Shown in pieces: positions 43,716 to 51,026 of a stretch of 64,000 nucleotides of DNA (its first letter is position 1; each line of letters starts with the position of its first letter). Position numbers and translations under genes: made by a program. The stretch lies in NCBI RefSeq assembly GCF_034424525.1, contig NZ_CP139979.1, forward strand, positions 4,239,501 to 4,303,500, given 5' to 3'. The notes under the pieces are model-generated. The model did not search any database. It was not told where the DNA came from and saw nothing but the letters and a program-made list of their open reading frames with translations. The stretch comes from Sphingobium yanoikuyae (lineage in GTDB: Bacteria; Pseudomonadota; Alphaproteobacteria; Sphingomonadales; Sphingomonadaceae).

Positions 43716-43779
43716 TTTTTCGCCCAGGGATCAATGGCGTTGGGGCAATCCGTCCGTGCGGGACCGGAGGATGCCGGCA

Positions 43780-43818
43780 GAATAAGCCCGGCGCCGCGCC
43801 ATCAGGCGGGCACCGGGC
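43780..43818 (-). terminator. Intrinsic terminator of the HU gene
   Basis: On the minus strand a 13-14-pair stem with one bulge (GCCCGGTGCCCGCC with GGCGCGGCGCCGGGC, loop TGAT) is followed by TTATTCT. Starts eight bases after the HU stop. Confidence 0.8.
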
Positions 43819-43825
43819 CAGTTCC

Positions 43826-44101
43826 TCAGCCGTTCAGCTTGTCCTTGACCGCCTTGGCGGGGGTGAAGCCGAGCTTCTTGGAGGCAGCGATCTGGATGGT
43901 CGCGCCGGTCGAAGGATTGCGGCCTTCACGGGCGGCCGACTCCTTGACCTTGAACTTGCCGAAGCCGTTGAGCGAGATTTCTTCGCCCTTGGCAGCAGCA
44001 TCGGCGATCGCGGCAAACACGCCATCGACCAGCTTGCGGGCATCGGCCTTGGTGATGTTGTGGGCCGAAGCCAGGGTGTCGGCGAGGTCGCTGTTGTTCA
44101 T
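43826..44101 (-). CDS. HU-family DNA-binding protein
   Basis: 91 residues. Nucleoid protein with the HU core GEEISLNGFGKFKVKESAA and the DNA-contacting arm GRNPSTGATIQI. The ATG at 44101 gives the normal HU length and has AAAGGAAAG upstream. The integrated element now lies 193 bases upstream of it; the tRNA-Ser gene was originally its upstream neighbour. Confidence 0.94.
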   Translation of the reverse strand: MNNSDLADTLASAHNITKADARKLVDGVFAAIADAAAKGEEISLNGFGKFKVKESAAREGRNPSTGATIQIAASKKLGFTPAKAVKDKLNG

Positions 44102-44224
44102 GGAATAGGCTTTCCTTTGTTGTTGGCGCGCATTGCATAGCTGGCACGAAAGCCAAGGTCCATCGGTCCTGAGCGTCCGATTGCGCTTAAAAGTGCGGTT
44201 AATGCGGCGTCTCAGACGCTTTGT

Positions 44225-44238
44225 GCATGCGCGCATGC
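44225..44238. repeat. Perfect 14-bp palindrome upstream of the HU gene
   Basis: GCATGCGCGCATGC, 124 bases upstream of the HU start. May be a regulator site; no known consensus recognised. Confidence 0.4.
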
Positions 44239-44293
44239 CAACCGGCCGGTCAAAGGCCGATATTGCGGCCTGAGCGGCCGGATCATCGTCAAT

Positions 44294-44315
44294 GGAAAGG
44301 TGGCGGAGACGGAGG
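44294..44315. repeat. Left attachment site (attL core)
   Basis: A 22-base sequence (GGAAAGGTGGCGGAGACGGA plus GG) identical to 61916-61937. It copies the 3' end of tRNA-Ser with CCA plus seven downstream bases. On the element side it continues into GGGAATCGAACCC, a degenerate T-arm-like sequence. Confidence 0.88.
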
Positions 44316-44449
44316 CCGCCGGGAATCGAACCCACCGAGTCTCATGACGTGCCATTTTGTGTAGGTTTTGATTGGTCGGTGCGGAACAAATGTGCAACGT
44401 TGTGCCGTGATGTGCCGCCATAGCCCGCGCCATTAGTGGGGAAAACAGT

Positions 44450-45676
44450 ATGAACGAACAAAACGAGAAGGCCCGCGAGCGCCGGACCAAGCCGGCTACG
44501 GTGACCGAGGTTAATTCGCTGGCTCGCAAGCCTGGTCGGCACTCGATCGGCGAAAGTCTCATCCTGTGCGTCAGTTCGTCAGGCGCAAAAAGTTGGGTGG
44601 CGAGGGTTCGCGATTCGGACGGGCGCCGCCGCGACATGGGGCTTGGGCCTTTCGCGGACTTGACCCTGGCTGAAGCGCGCGAGAAGGCGCGGACGCTGCG
44701 CAAAGCAGGCCGCGACGGTCTGCCGATTCTTACCCGCGCCGAGCGCCGGAAGGCCCTGCGCAAGGTGCCGACGTTCAAGGAGGCGGCGGAAACCGTCTAT
44801 GAGCGCGACAAGGGCGAGTGGAAAAACGAGAAGCACGGCGCCCAGTGGATCAAGACGCTGCGCGACTATGCTTTCCCCTCGCTGGGAAGCCTTTCCATCA
44901 ACCGGATCGAGGAAAACCATGTCGCCGAAGCGTTGGCCCCGATCTGGCGCGAGAAGCCGGAAACGGCGCGGAGGGTGCTGCAGCGCGTCCTGACGGTCAT
45001 GGATTGGGGCCATGCATTCAAGCACTGCACCGTCCAGCTCAACCGCAACGGCATCCGCAAACTGCTAGGCAAGCAGGACGCGGCCAAGGGCAACTTCGCT
45101 GCCATGCCTTATGGCGAGGTTTCGGGGCTCGTCGCCACGCTCCGGGCCAGGGAGACGATCGGCAACATGGCGCTTGAGTTCCTGATCCTCACCGCAGCGC
45201 GATCGGGCGAGGTGCGCGGCGCGACATGGGATGAGTTTGATCTCGAGAGCAAGCTATGGATCATCCCGGCCGAGCGGATGAAGGCAAAGAAGGAGCATAA
45301 CGTCCCGCTCTGCGACCGGGCGCTGGCGCTGGTCAGGCGCGCGCAGGAGATCGCTTCCAGCGAGACAGTCGTGTTTCCGGGGCTACGCGGCAACCCCATG
45401 TCGGACGCCACGATGGCGAAGGCTCTGCGAGAGGCCGGCGTCGCCAAGGAGGCCGGAACGGTTCACGGCATGCGATCGGCGTTCCGCGATTGGGTGTCGG
45501 AAGAAACCAGTTTCCCCGGCGATGTGGCAGAGGCTGCTCTGGCCCACACCATCAAGAACAAGGTGGAGGCCGCCTATCGCCGCGGCAAGCTGTTGGCTAA
45601 GCGCCGGGAGATGATGGCGGCATGGGAGCGGCATTGCCAGGGTAGCAATAGTGTCATCCGAATGGTGGCCGGATGA
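44450..45676 (+). CDS. P4-type tyrosine integrase
   Basis: 408 residues. N-terminal DUF4102 arm-binding domain (about 15-105, LILCVSSSGAKSWVARVRDSD), core-binding SAM-like domain (about 107-205), catalytic domain to the end. Catalytic residues visible: R251 in TAARSGEVRG, H339 and R342 in HGMRSAFRDW, H366 in ALAHTIKNK, nucleophile Y376 in AAYRRGK. Directed away from attL, as usual. Overlaps the next gene by four bases. Confidence 0.95.
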   Translation: MNEQNEKARERRTKPATVTEVNSLARKPGRHSIGESLILCVSSSGAKSWVARVRDSDGRRRDMGLGPFADLTLAEAREKARTLRKAGRDGLPILTRAERRKALRKVPTFKEAAETVYERDKGEWKNEKHGAQWIKTLRDYAFPSLGSLSINRIEENHVAEALAPIWREKPETARRVLQRVLTVMDWGHAFKHCTVQLNRNGIRKLLGKQDAAKGNFAAMPYGEVSGLVATLRARETIGNMALEFLILTAARSGEVRGATWDEFDLESKLWIIPAERMKAKKEHNVPLCDRALALVRRAQEIASSETVVFPGLRGNPMSDATMAKALREAGVAKEAGTVHGMRSAFRDWVSEETSFPGDVAEAALAHTIKNKVEAAYRRGKLLAKRREMMAAWERHCQGSNSVIRMVAG

Positions 45677-46320
45677 CCAAGATTTATGAGAGCGATGACT
45701 GGCATGACTCGCCGGGGGGATGGCGTAGTACGATCAAGAACGTTGTCCCTGAGCGTTGGATATCGGTTGTTGAAGGCCTGGCCCGATGCAAGGCAGCATG
45801 TCCCGATTATCCGCAAGTCGCTCATGACATGTTGGTTTGGCGGCTTCAGAACTGTCTCATCGCCGCGAAGGCCGCGGTTATCGAGGTCAGGCACGGGGAG
45901 GATGATGACATAGGTCGCTACCACCATATACCGGTCATTGAAGAATGGAGTGATCAAGCTTGGGCATCGATCAATTCTGAAGTTTGGGCCGCGGGCAACA
46001 TTCGCACCATAGAAAACCGCTTCGGCACCTTACGGCGGATCCAGTACAAAGACGTTGCTATTGATCGGGACGGACTAGATGCGCTGGTGAAGCATTTGGC
46101 CGGCCTCATACCAACTGCGACGAAACCAAAGCCGAAGCCTCCCTCTGAATTTGTATGGTCTGCTTGGGTGCAGGAGCGCAAAGCGCGAGGGGCGCTTCCT
46201 AGCGTGGAGGCGCTGCTGGAAGAGGCTCAAATAGCCTTCCCCGAAAATAAGATCACTCAGGCCGCTGCACGTCGAGCATTTGGCGGCGGGAGACCCGGCC
46301 CTCGCAAACACATTCCGTGA
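45673..46320 (+). CDS. Hypothetical protein translationally coupled to the integrase
   Basis: 215 residues, beginning MTKIYESDDWHDSPGGW, rich in Trp and charged residues. No membrane segment. A Pro/Lys linker (TKPKPKPPSEF) separates an N-terminal ~150-residue part from a ~50-residue C-terminal part (VQERKARGALPSVEALLEEA) that could be a small DNA-binding helix bundle. I recognise no family. The ATGA overlap suggests a role linked to integration or excision. Confidence 0.65.
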   Translation: MTKIYESDDWHDSPGGWRSTIKNVVPERWISVVEGLARCKAACPDYPQVAHDMLVWRLQNCLIAAKAAVIEVRHGEDDDIGRYHHIPVIEEWSDQAWASINSEVWAAGNIRTIENRFGTLRRIQYKDVAIDRDGLDALVKHLAGLIPTATKPKPKPPSEFVWSAWVQERKARGALPSVEALLEEAQIAFPENKITQAAARRAFGGGRPGPRKHIP

Positions 46321-46421
46321 CAATCTGAATTCCGTCGACAACGGATTTTGCCCACCGAATTGGACGACGTGACTGTCCCTCCATAGCCCAAGGCATCCCG
46401 CCAAGGGCCGATGGAGGAATT

Positions 46422-46592
46422 ATGGCAATCGCGCCCGTTACCTGCAGCGTCGATGAAGCTGTCAATGCGCTCGGCATCGGCCGGTCCACTTTCTATCGCC
46501 ACATGCGCGCCGGCATGATCGACACGGTGCGTGTCGGCGGTCGCCGCCTGGTCAAGATCGAGAGCGTGAAGCGCCTCGTGGAAGCGGCATGA
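46422..46592 (+). CDS. Excisionase/AlpA-like helix-turn-helix protein
   Basis: 56 residues, MAIAPVTCSVDEAVNALGIG then RSTFYRHMRAGMIDTVRVGG and a C-terminal helix. This is the MerR-type winged HTH of Xis/AlpA excisionases (DUF-type helix_turn_helix_17). Strong GGAGG ribosome site. Likely the recombination directionality factor or activator of the integrase. Confidence 0.78.
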   Translation: MAIAPVTCSVDEAVNALGIGRSTFYRHMRAGMIDTVRVGGRRLVKIESVKRLVEAA

Positions 46593-46598
46593 CCGCCC

Positions 46599-46880
46599 AT
46601 GCCTCAGAACCGAAACGCCCCCGGCCATAAGGCCGAAGGCGCTCTTAATCACTGTGGAGGTGACAAGAGCGCTTATAGCACGGCAGCGTCCGCTCAGACC
46701 ATCGAAATCGCCCATGAGGCTTTCGGCTGTGGCTTCGATGTCGTGGTGAAGCCCCAGATCGTGCCTGACAATCAGGGTTGGGAATTCCGCGAGCATGCGC
46801 AGGCGATGGCGTTCGCGCAGTCGCTACACCAGCAGCATGGTTGGGCCATAGTCGACCGGACGGGAGGCGCGGATGCATAG
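46599..46880 (+). CDS. Hypothetical protein of the element
   Basis: 93 residues. The N-terminal third is low-complexity; the middle (IEIAHEAFGCGFDVVVKPQIV) alternates strands and the end is helical (EHAQAMAFAQSLHQQHGWAI). No known family. Overlaps the next gene by eight bases. Start not certain because no ribosome site stands out. Confidence 0.55.
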   Translation: MPQNRNAPGHKAEGALNHCGGDKSAYSTAASAQTIEIAHEAFGCGFDVVVKPQIVPDNQGWEFREHAQAMAFAQSLHQQHGWAIVDRTGGADA

Positions 46881-47139
46881 CGCCGTAATCAGCCGGCGCA
46901 GCAATGTTTTGCGCGTCGCTTTCCCGATCGTTCGTGCTTGGCTCGTTTACCGTGCTGCCCGGTTGGATGGCGAGATCGACGGTTGGATGGGCCACACCAT
47001 CGGCATCCCGGCGCCTGACGACTATGTGACGCCGATCGCTTCCTATGATCTGGTGATGAGCGCGGTTTCCTCGTCGGATAACCGGATGGGCCTGCCGATC
47101 ATCGTCAGCGATTATAAGCAGGGCGAGGTGGCGGCATGA
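46873..47139 (+). CDS. Hypothetical protein of the element
   Basis: 88 residues, MHSAVISRRSNVLRVAFPIVRAW... with no signal peptide and no recognised motif. Overlaps the upstream gene by eight bases and the downstream gene by four, so it belongs to the early operon leading to the replication gene. Confidence 0.55.
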   Translation: MHSAVISRRSNVLRVAFPIVRAWLVYRAARLDGEIDGWMGHTIGIPAPDDYVTPIASYDLVMSAVSSSDNRMGLPIIVSDYKQGEVAA

Positions 47140-47546
47140 CGATCAGCGCCGATAACGCCGCCCGCCTCTCCAAGATCGCGGCCCGGCTTGAATCCGCACA
47201 TGATGGCGAGATCCTAGCGGCCGCCCGCATGCTGGTGAAGCAGCTTGGCGGACATGGCCTCCGCGTTGCCGACGTGATCGAGCGGGGCATTGCGGGCGGA
47301 AAGCCTGGTAATTTCGATTGGTCGAACACATTCCAGGCGAACCCATCCCCACCGCCCGCCACACATCGGGTCAAGATCGACGCTATGTTGCGTGATCCGA
47401 AGTTCATGGGCGAATACTTGACCCGGCGCTCGGTCGATCGGTTGCGCAGCCTATATCGCGCCGACATTCTCGATCCGATCAACATGTCTTGGGTGGATGG
47501 CCTCATGGAAAAGGCACGCGATCTGCGCGCCGGGAGGGCCGCATGA
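47136..47546 (+). CDS. Hypothetical protein of the element (early region)
   Basis: 136 residues. The N-terminal helical segment (DNAARLSKIAARLESAHDGE, then ILAAARMLVKQLGGHGL) resembles the DUF2786-like start seen in other phage early genes. The C-terminal part is DPKFMGEYLTRRSVDRLRSL. Function unknown. Four-base overlap with the preceding gene. Confidence 0.6.
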   Translation: MTISADNAARLSKIAARLESAHDGEILAAARMLVKQLGGHGLRVADVIERGIAGGKPGNFDWSNTFQANPSPPPATHRVKIDAMLRDPKFMGEYLTRRSVDRLRSLYRADILDPINMSWVDGLMEKARDLRAGRAA

Positions 47547-47635
47547 TCGCCCTGTTGGAGTTTTCCTACGGGTATCGCGCTGTGCTTTGCCTCATTGTCA
47601 TGGACCGTGACGCACGCATCGGGAGGGCCAAATGA
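47543..47635 (+). CDS. Possible 30-aa small protein
   Basis: 30 codons (MIALLEFSYGYRAVLCLIVM then DRDARIGRAK) fitted between the previous stop and the replication gene with ATGA overlaps on both sides. GGGAGGG precedes the start, and the same GGGAGGGCC sequence recurs before the next gene. Such tight packing argues for translation, but the peptide has no recognisable features. Confidence 0.4.
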   Translation: MIALLEFSYGYRAVLCLIVMDRDARIGRAK

Positions 47636-49662
47636 CCCTCGCGCAGGACATCACCAAGCGCTTCAATGGCGACTGGCACGGTGATTATGGGGCTTTCCCG
47701 ACGCCGGGCCACAGCCCGAGCGATCGCGGCACGACCGTGAAGGATGATCCCGGCGCTCCTGACGGCGTGCTGATCAACTCCTTCAACGGCGGCGATGCGA
47801 TCGCGATCAAAGACCAGTGCCGCGAATGGGGTATCCTTCCCAGCCGCGACGCCGATCAAATCCGCAGCCGCTCGACCTGGCGGGTGACCGGCACGTTCGA
47901 ATATGTCGATGAGGACGGCACAGTCCTTTACCGGACGCAGCGCCGGGAGAAGGCAGGCGAGCGCAAGAAGTTCGCCGCTGAGCGGCTCAACGGCACGGAA
48001 TGGGCGGGCGGCATCAAAGGCATCAGGCGCGTTCTGTACCGGCTGCCGGACATCCTTGCCGCGCGGGCCGATGAACCGGTCTATCTGGTCGAGGGCGAGC
48101 GGAAGGCCGACAAGCTGGCGTCATGGGGCCTGATCGGAACTGCGGTAGCGTTCGGGTCCAATGGCTGGCTCTCGTCCTATGCTGATGCGCTGGCCGGCCG
48201 CGCCGTTATCATTCTGCCCGACAATGACGATGTGGGTCGTACCTTTGCCGAGAAGGCAGCCGCAGACCTGCAGGGGGCCGGTTGTTCTGTTCGTGTGATC
48301 GACCTTCCCGGCCTGCCGCCCAAGGGCGATATCATGGACTGGACCGGTAGCGCTGACGATTTGCGCGCGCTGGTCGAGAAGGTGCCAGCGCCCGCGGCAG
48401 AGACATTCGCCGTGGCCGATCTCGGAGCATGGGCGGGTATCCAGCCGACGCCCAAAGCGTTCATCATGGCGGGCTTCGTACCGGCTCGGGAGTTGACCCT
48501 AGCGACCGGTGCCGGCGGAGCGAACAAATCGACCTTCGGCCAGCAATTGGCGACGTGCTGCGCCGCGGGCGTTCCTATGCTGGGCATCGATGTCATGCAG
48601 GGCCCAGCCCTCTACATCACCGCGGAGGATGACGACGACCGTCTGCACTGGATGCAGACGCACATATGCCGTGCGCTGGCGGTTGATATGGCCGGCATGG
48701 CGGGTAAGCTTCACCTCGTCTCCCTGCGCGGACGGTTGGGCAATGAGCTGGCGACGTTCGACGCAGAGGGCAAGTTGCGCCCGGCGCCGTCGTTCCAGCT
48801 TCTCAAGGCGACGATCGAGCAGACCGGCTCAAGCCTAGTCGTGCTGGACAATGCCGCGCACCTGTTCGCTGGCAACGAGAACGACCGCCAGCAGGTCACC
48901 GCGTTCGTAAACCTGCTCTATAGCCTATGCCGCGATCTCGGGGTGACGATCATACTGGTCGCGCACTCCAACAAGGCGGGCGACAGCTATAGCGGCTCTA
49001 CCGCCTGGCTTAACGCCGTGCGCTCGCAGATCGTTCTGCAGCGGCCGGAAGGGGCAATCGATCCCGACGAACGCCTGCTGACACTCGGCAAGGCCAACTA
49101 TGCCCGCCAGGGCGAGGAACTTCGCTTTCGCTGGCATGAGTTCGCGCTACGGCTCGATCGGGAACTGCCGGATGATACTCGGGCGCAGTTGGCTGACGCT
49201 GTGGCGTCGGCCGGCGCCAATGCTGCCTTTCTGGAATGCCTGCGCGCCCGTGCCGCCCAAGGCGAGGGACGCGGCGTGGGCCCGAACACCGGCCCGAACT
49301 ATGCCCCATCGCAATTCGAGGGGATGCCGGAGGCCAAGGGCTTCACCCGCATGGCGCTCAAGGCGGCAATGGATCGCCTTTTCCACCTCGGCCGGATCGA
49401 AACCTACCAGTTCGAGAACAAGGGAAAGGGGCGTCACGTCACACTGTTGAGAGAGCTTCCCGAACCTCCCCGAACGGCTCCCCGAACGGCTCCCGAACAC
49501 TCTTCCCGAACTCCCCCGAACGACACCCGAACGCACCCCCCACACACTCCCTATACTACGTATAGGGGCGCGGCCTCTCAGGCCGCCGCGCCCCAAGACG
49601 ATGGGCTGGATGAAAGCGGCGACATCATCGGGTGGAATGACAAATCTCATGGAGGCCGCTGA
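47632..49662 (+). CDS. Toprim-domain primase/RepA-like ATPase, element replication protein
   Basis: 676 residues. The N-terminal ~100 residues precede a Toprim domain (about 150-230) with VYLVEGERKADKL (Glu) and VIILPDNDD (Asp pair). A RecA-fold AAA_25 ATPase follows (about 275-510) with Walker A ATGAGGANKST and Walker B SLVVLDNAAHLF, then a C-terminal winged-helix-like part and a low-complexity tail. Combines priming and helicase functions for element DNA. Its 3' third contains nine CCCGAAC heptamers and an inverted repeat, a candidate origin. Confidence 0.85.
   Translation: MTLAQDITKRFNGDWHGDYGAFPTPGHSPSDRGTTVKDDPGAPDGVLINSFNGGDAIAIKDQCREWGILPSRDADQIRSRSTWRVTGTFEYVDEDGTVLYRTQRREKAGERKKFAAERLNGTEWAGGIKGIRRVLYRLPDILAARADEPVYLVEGERKADKLASWGLIGTAVAFGSNGWLSSYADALAGRAVIILPDNDDVGRTFAEKAAADLQGAGCSVRVIDLPGLPPKGDIMDWTGSADDLRALVEKVPAPAAETFAVADLGAWAGIQPTPKAFIMAGFVPARELTLATGAGGANKSTFGQQLATCCAAGVPMLGIDVMQGPALYITAEDDDDRLHWMQTHICRALAVDMAGMAGKLHLVSLRGRLGNELATFDAEGKLRPAPSFQLLKATIEQTGSSLVVLDNAAHLFAGNENDRQQVTAFVNLLYSLCRDLGVTIILVAHSNKAGDSYSGSTAWLNAVRSQIVLQRPEGAIDPDERLLTLGKANYARQGEELRFRWHEFALRLDRELPDDTRAQLADAVASAGANAAFLECLRARAAQGEGRGVGPNTGPNYAPSQFEGMPEAKGFTRMALKAAMDRLFHLGRIETYQFENKGKGRHVTLLRELPEPPRTAPRTAPEHSSRTPPNDTRTHPPHTPYTTYRGAASQAAAPQDDGLDESGDIIGWNDKSHGGR
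49281..49532 (+). repeat. CCCGAAC iterons within the replication gene
   Basis: Nine exact CCCGAAC heptamers: 49281, 49293, then 49459, 49469, 49481, 49492, 49505, 49515 and 49526. Spacing in the main array is 10-13 bases (mean 11). They fall in all three codon frames (encoding P-E, R-T or P-N), so the DNA word and not the protein is being kept. Confidence 0.85.
49549..49567. repeat. Inverted repeat following the iterons
   Basis: CCCTATAC-TAC-GTATAGGG, a perfect 8-bp palindrome with a 3-base spacer and AT-rich centre, 16 bases after the last iteron. Could be a melting site, nick site or terminator-like stem of the origin. Confidence 0.65.
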
Positions 49663-49663
49663 T

Positions 49664-50449
49664 ATGCCGAGGAAGAAAGCCGCTACCAAAGCTGAACCTG
49701 AACTTGCTCGCGGCACGAAAATTGCCAATCTTCGAGCTTCAGGCCGTCTCATCGATAAGGTGGAGAAAGGCGGCGAGCGCGTCATGCTCAACGTTCGCAG
49801 CACGGGGAATAACCAGACAACTCGCGAACCGCTCGAAGGCATGACCGATCAGCAACTGACGATGCGTCTGGCCGATGCCATGGGCACGACGAGCCCGGAG
49901 TTCATCGATGCCACGCTTGTCAACTTGCTGACCGTGTTCGACGCCCCGACCGATCGACGGGCTACTCGGGAGATCAACGCGGCGCTCGCAGTTCTCGACG
50001 GCATGAAGCCGGAAAACGAAGTGGAGGCGATGCTGGTGACCCAAATGGTCGCCACGAACGATGCTGCAATGAAATGCCTCGCAGCGATCAGCAAAGGCCT
50101 CCACCCCGAGATGTGGGGCAACATGTCGGTGAAGCTTTTGCGGACCTTCACCGGTCAGGCAGAAGCTCTGGCCAAGTTGCGCCGCAAGGGCGAGCAGACT
50201 GTTCGGGTCGTTCATGTCCATCCCGGCGGCCAGGCCGTCGTTGGCGACGTTCACAACCATTCCGGCCAGGGGAGGAGGGGGCAACATTCAGAAAATGGGG
50301 GTCAATCAGATGCAGCCGATAATGCTAATGAACGCGAAGCGCTGCCTAGCCCAAACCCGATCGGGGAAGCCGTGCCAATCCCCAGCAGTGGCCGGCAGGA
50401 AGCGGTGCCGAATGCACGGCGGGACCAACCCCGGCGCCCCGATAGGTAA
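49664..50449 (+). CDS. Phage-type hypothetical protein
   Basis: 261 residues from the ATG at 49664 (GGAGG nine bases upstream; upstream ATGs overlap the replication gene). N-terminal basic PRKKAATKAEPE, then a helical middle (VEAMLVTQMVATNDAAMKCL) and RTFTGQAEALAKLRRKGEQT, VRVVHVHPGGQAVVGDV. The last ~50 codons overlap the following gene in another frame. Similar proteins precede the HGG-motif gene in alphaproteobacterial prophages. Function unknown. Confidence 0.7.
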   Translation: MPRKKAATKAEPELARGTKIANLRASGRLIDKVEKGGERVMLNVRSTGNNQTTREPLEGMTDQQLTMRLADAMGTTSPEFIDATLVNLLTVFDAPTDRRATREINAALAVLDGMKPENEVEAMLVTQMVATNDAAMKCLAAISKGLHPEMWGNMSVKLLRTFTGQAEALAKLRRKGEQTVRVVHVHPGGQAVVGDVHNHSGQGRRGQHSENGGQSDAADNANEREALPSPNPIGEAVPIPSSGRQEAVPNARRDQPRRPDR

Positions 50450-50546
50450 CCGCAACGCTCTCAAGCACGGATATTATTCGGCTGACGCGATCGCGATGCG
50501 CCGATTGGCAAAGGCAATGCGCCGCCAGTTGAGGGAGTTGGGGTGA
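50295..50546 (+). CDS. HGG-motif phage protein
   Basis: 83 residues. Cysteine-containing block CLAQTRSGKPCQSPAVAGRKRC followed by RMHGGTNPGAPIGNRNALKHG, the HGGxSTG-type motif found in small phage proteins usually encoded just upstream of the terminase. Here no terminase follows. The first 155 bases overlap the end of the upstream gene in a different frame. Starts at 50295 or 50310. Confidence 0.75.
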   Translation: MGVNQMQPIMLMNAKRCLAQTRSGKPCQSPAVAGRKRCRMHGGTNPGAPIGNRNALKHGYYSADAIAMRRLAKAMRRQLRELG

Positions 50547-50555
50547 ATTGGAGAA

Positions 50556-50795
50556 ATGAACATGACCGATCAGGAACGCGAGTTCGCCCGCCAAGCTGCC
50601 TACCTCGCGAACGTCCATCTTCTCGCGGATCGGGCGGAGGATATCGCCGGGATCAATGGCGCGTCGACGCTTCTGTTCAATGCAGCTCTAGCCTCGCTCA
50701 ATCGGATGCATGACATCGGCCATGCCATGACCATCGCGCGGATCTGGGCGGAGTCCCTGGAAGCGCAGCAAGCAACGCGCGAGGGGACACACTGA
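50556..50795 (+). CDS. Hypothetical protein of the element
   Basis: 79 residues, all-helical looking (TDQEREFARQAAYLANVHLL, ALASLNRMHDIGHAMTIARI). No known family. Ten bases after the HGG-motif gene, so probably the last gene of that operon. Confidence 0.6.
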   Translation: MNMTDQEREFARQAAYLANVHLLADRAEDIAGINGASTLLFNAALASLNRMHDIGHAMTIARIWAESLEAQQATREGTH

Positions 50796-51026
50796 CGGAA
50801 GATGTCGGCGTTCATCGGCCACGGCTGAAGTAGGCATAGATAGCCGTCCCGCAAAAGCGGGCCCAATGCGCGCAGGCGATGTTCGACCGTATCATTGAGA
50901 TTTAGCCGCTGCTAGGTTGGCAGGCTGGTGGGGAAACGCTTCAGTATGGAGCGAAATGCGCTGGGAATTGCCCATTAGCGAGAAAATCGAGGCAGAGGGT
51001 TTCTCCGCTTAACCAACGAACGTAAG
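50796..51026. other. Non-coding gap where terminase would be expected
   Basis: 231 bases with no reading frame of note. Contains the hairpin CCCGC-AAAA-GCGGG (50852-50865) without a U-tract. In typical prophages terminase and portal follow the HGG-motif gene; here this gap and a minus-strand cargo gene take their place. Confidence 0.5.

Larger units (their letters stand above)
44102..44449. other. HU promoter region and left end of the integrated element
   Basis: 348 bases. From left: HU leader, a perfect 14-bp palindrome at 44225-44238, a hairpin AGGCC-N8-GGCCT (44254-44271) that on the minus strand is followed by TTG and is probably the former terminator of tRNA-Ser, the left att repeat, a T-arm look-alike, and about 110 bases of integrase leader. 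Confidence 0.6.

Noticed and set aside
44383..44397. GAAC-N7-CAAC upstream of the integrase as a LexA box.
   Set aside because: One mismatch in an invariant position; no other SOS-like site in the element.
49281..49532. CCCGAAC repeats as a CRISPR-like array.
   Set aside because: The repeat unit is 7 bases with 3-6-base gaps, inside a coding gene and without cas genes; iterons fit better.
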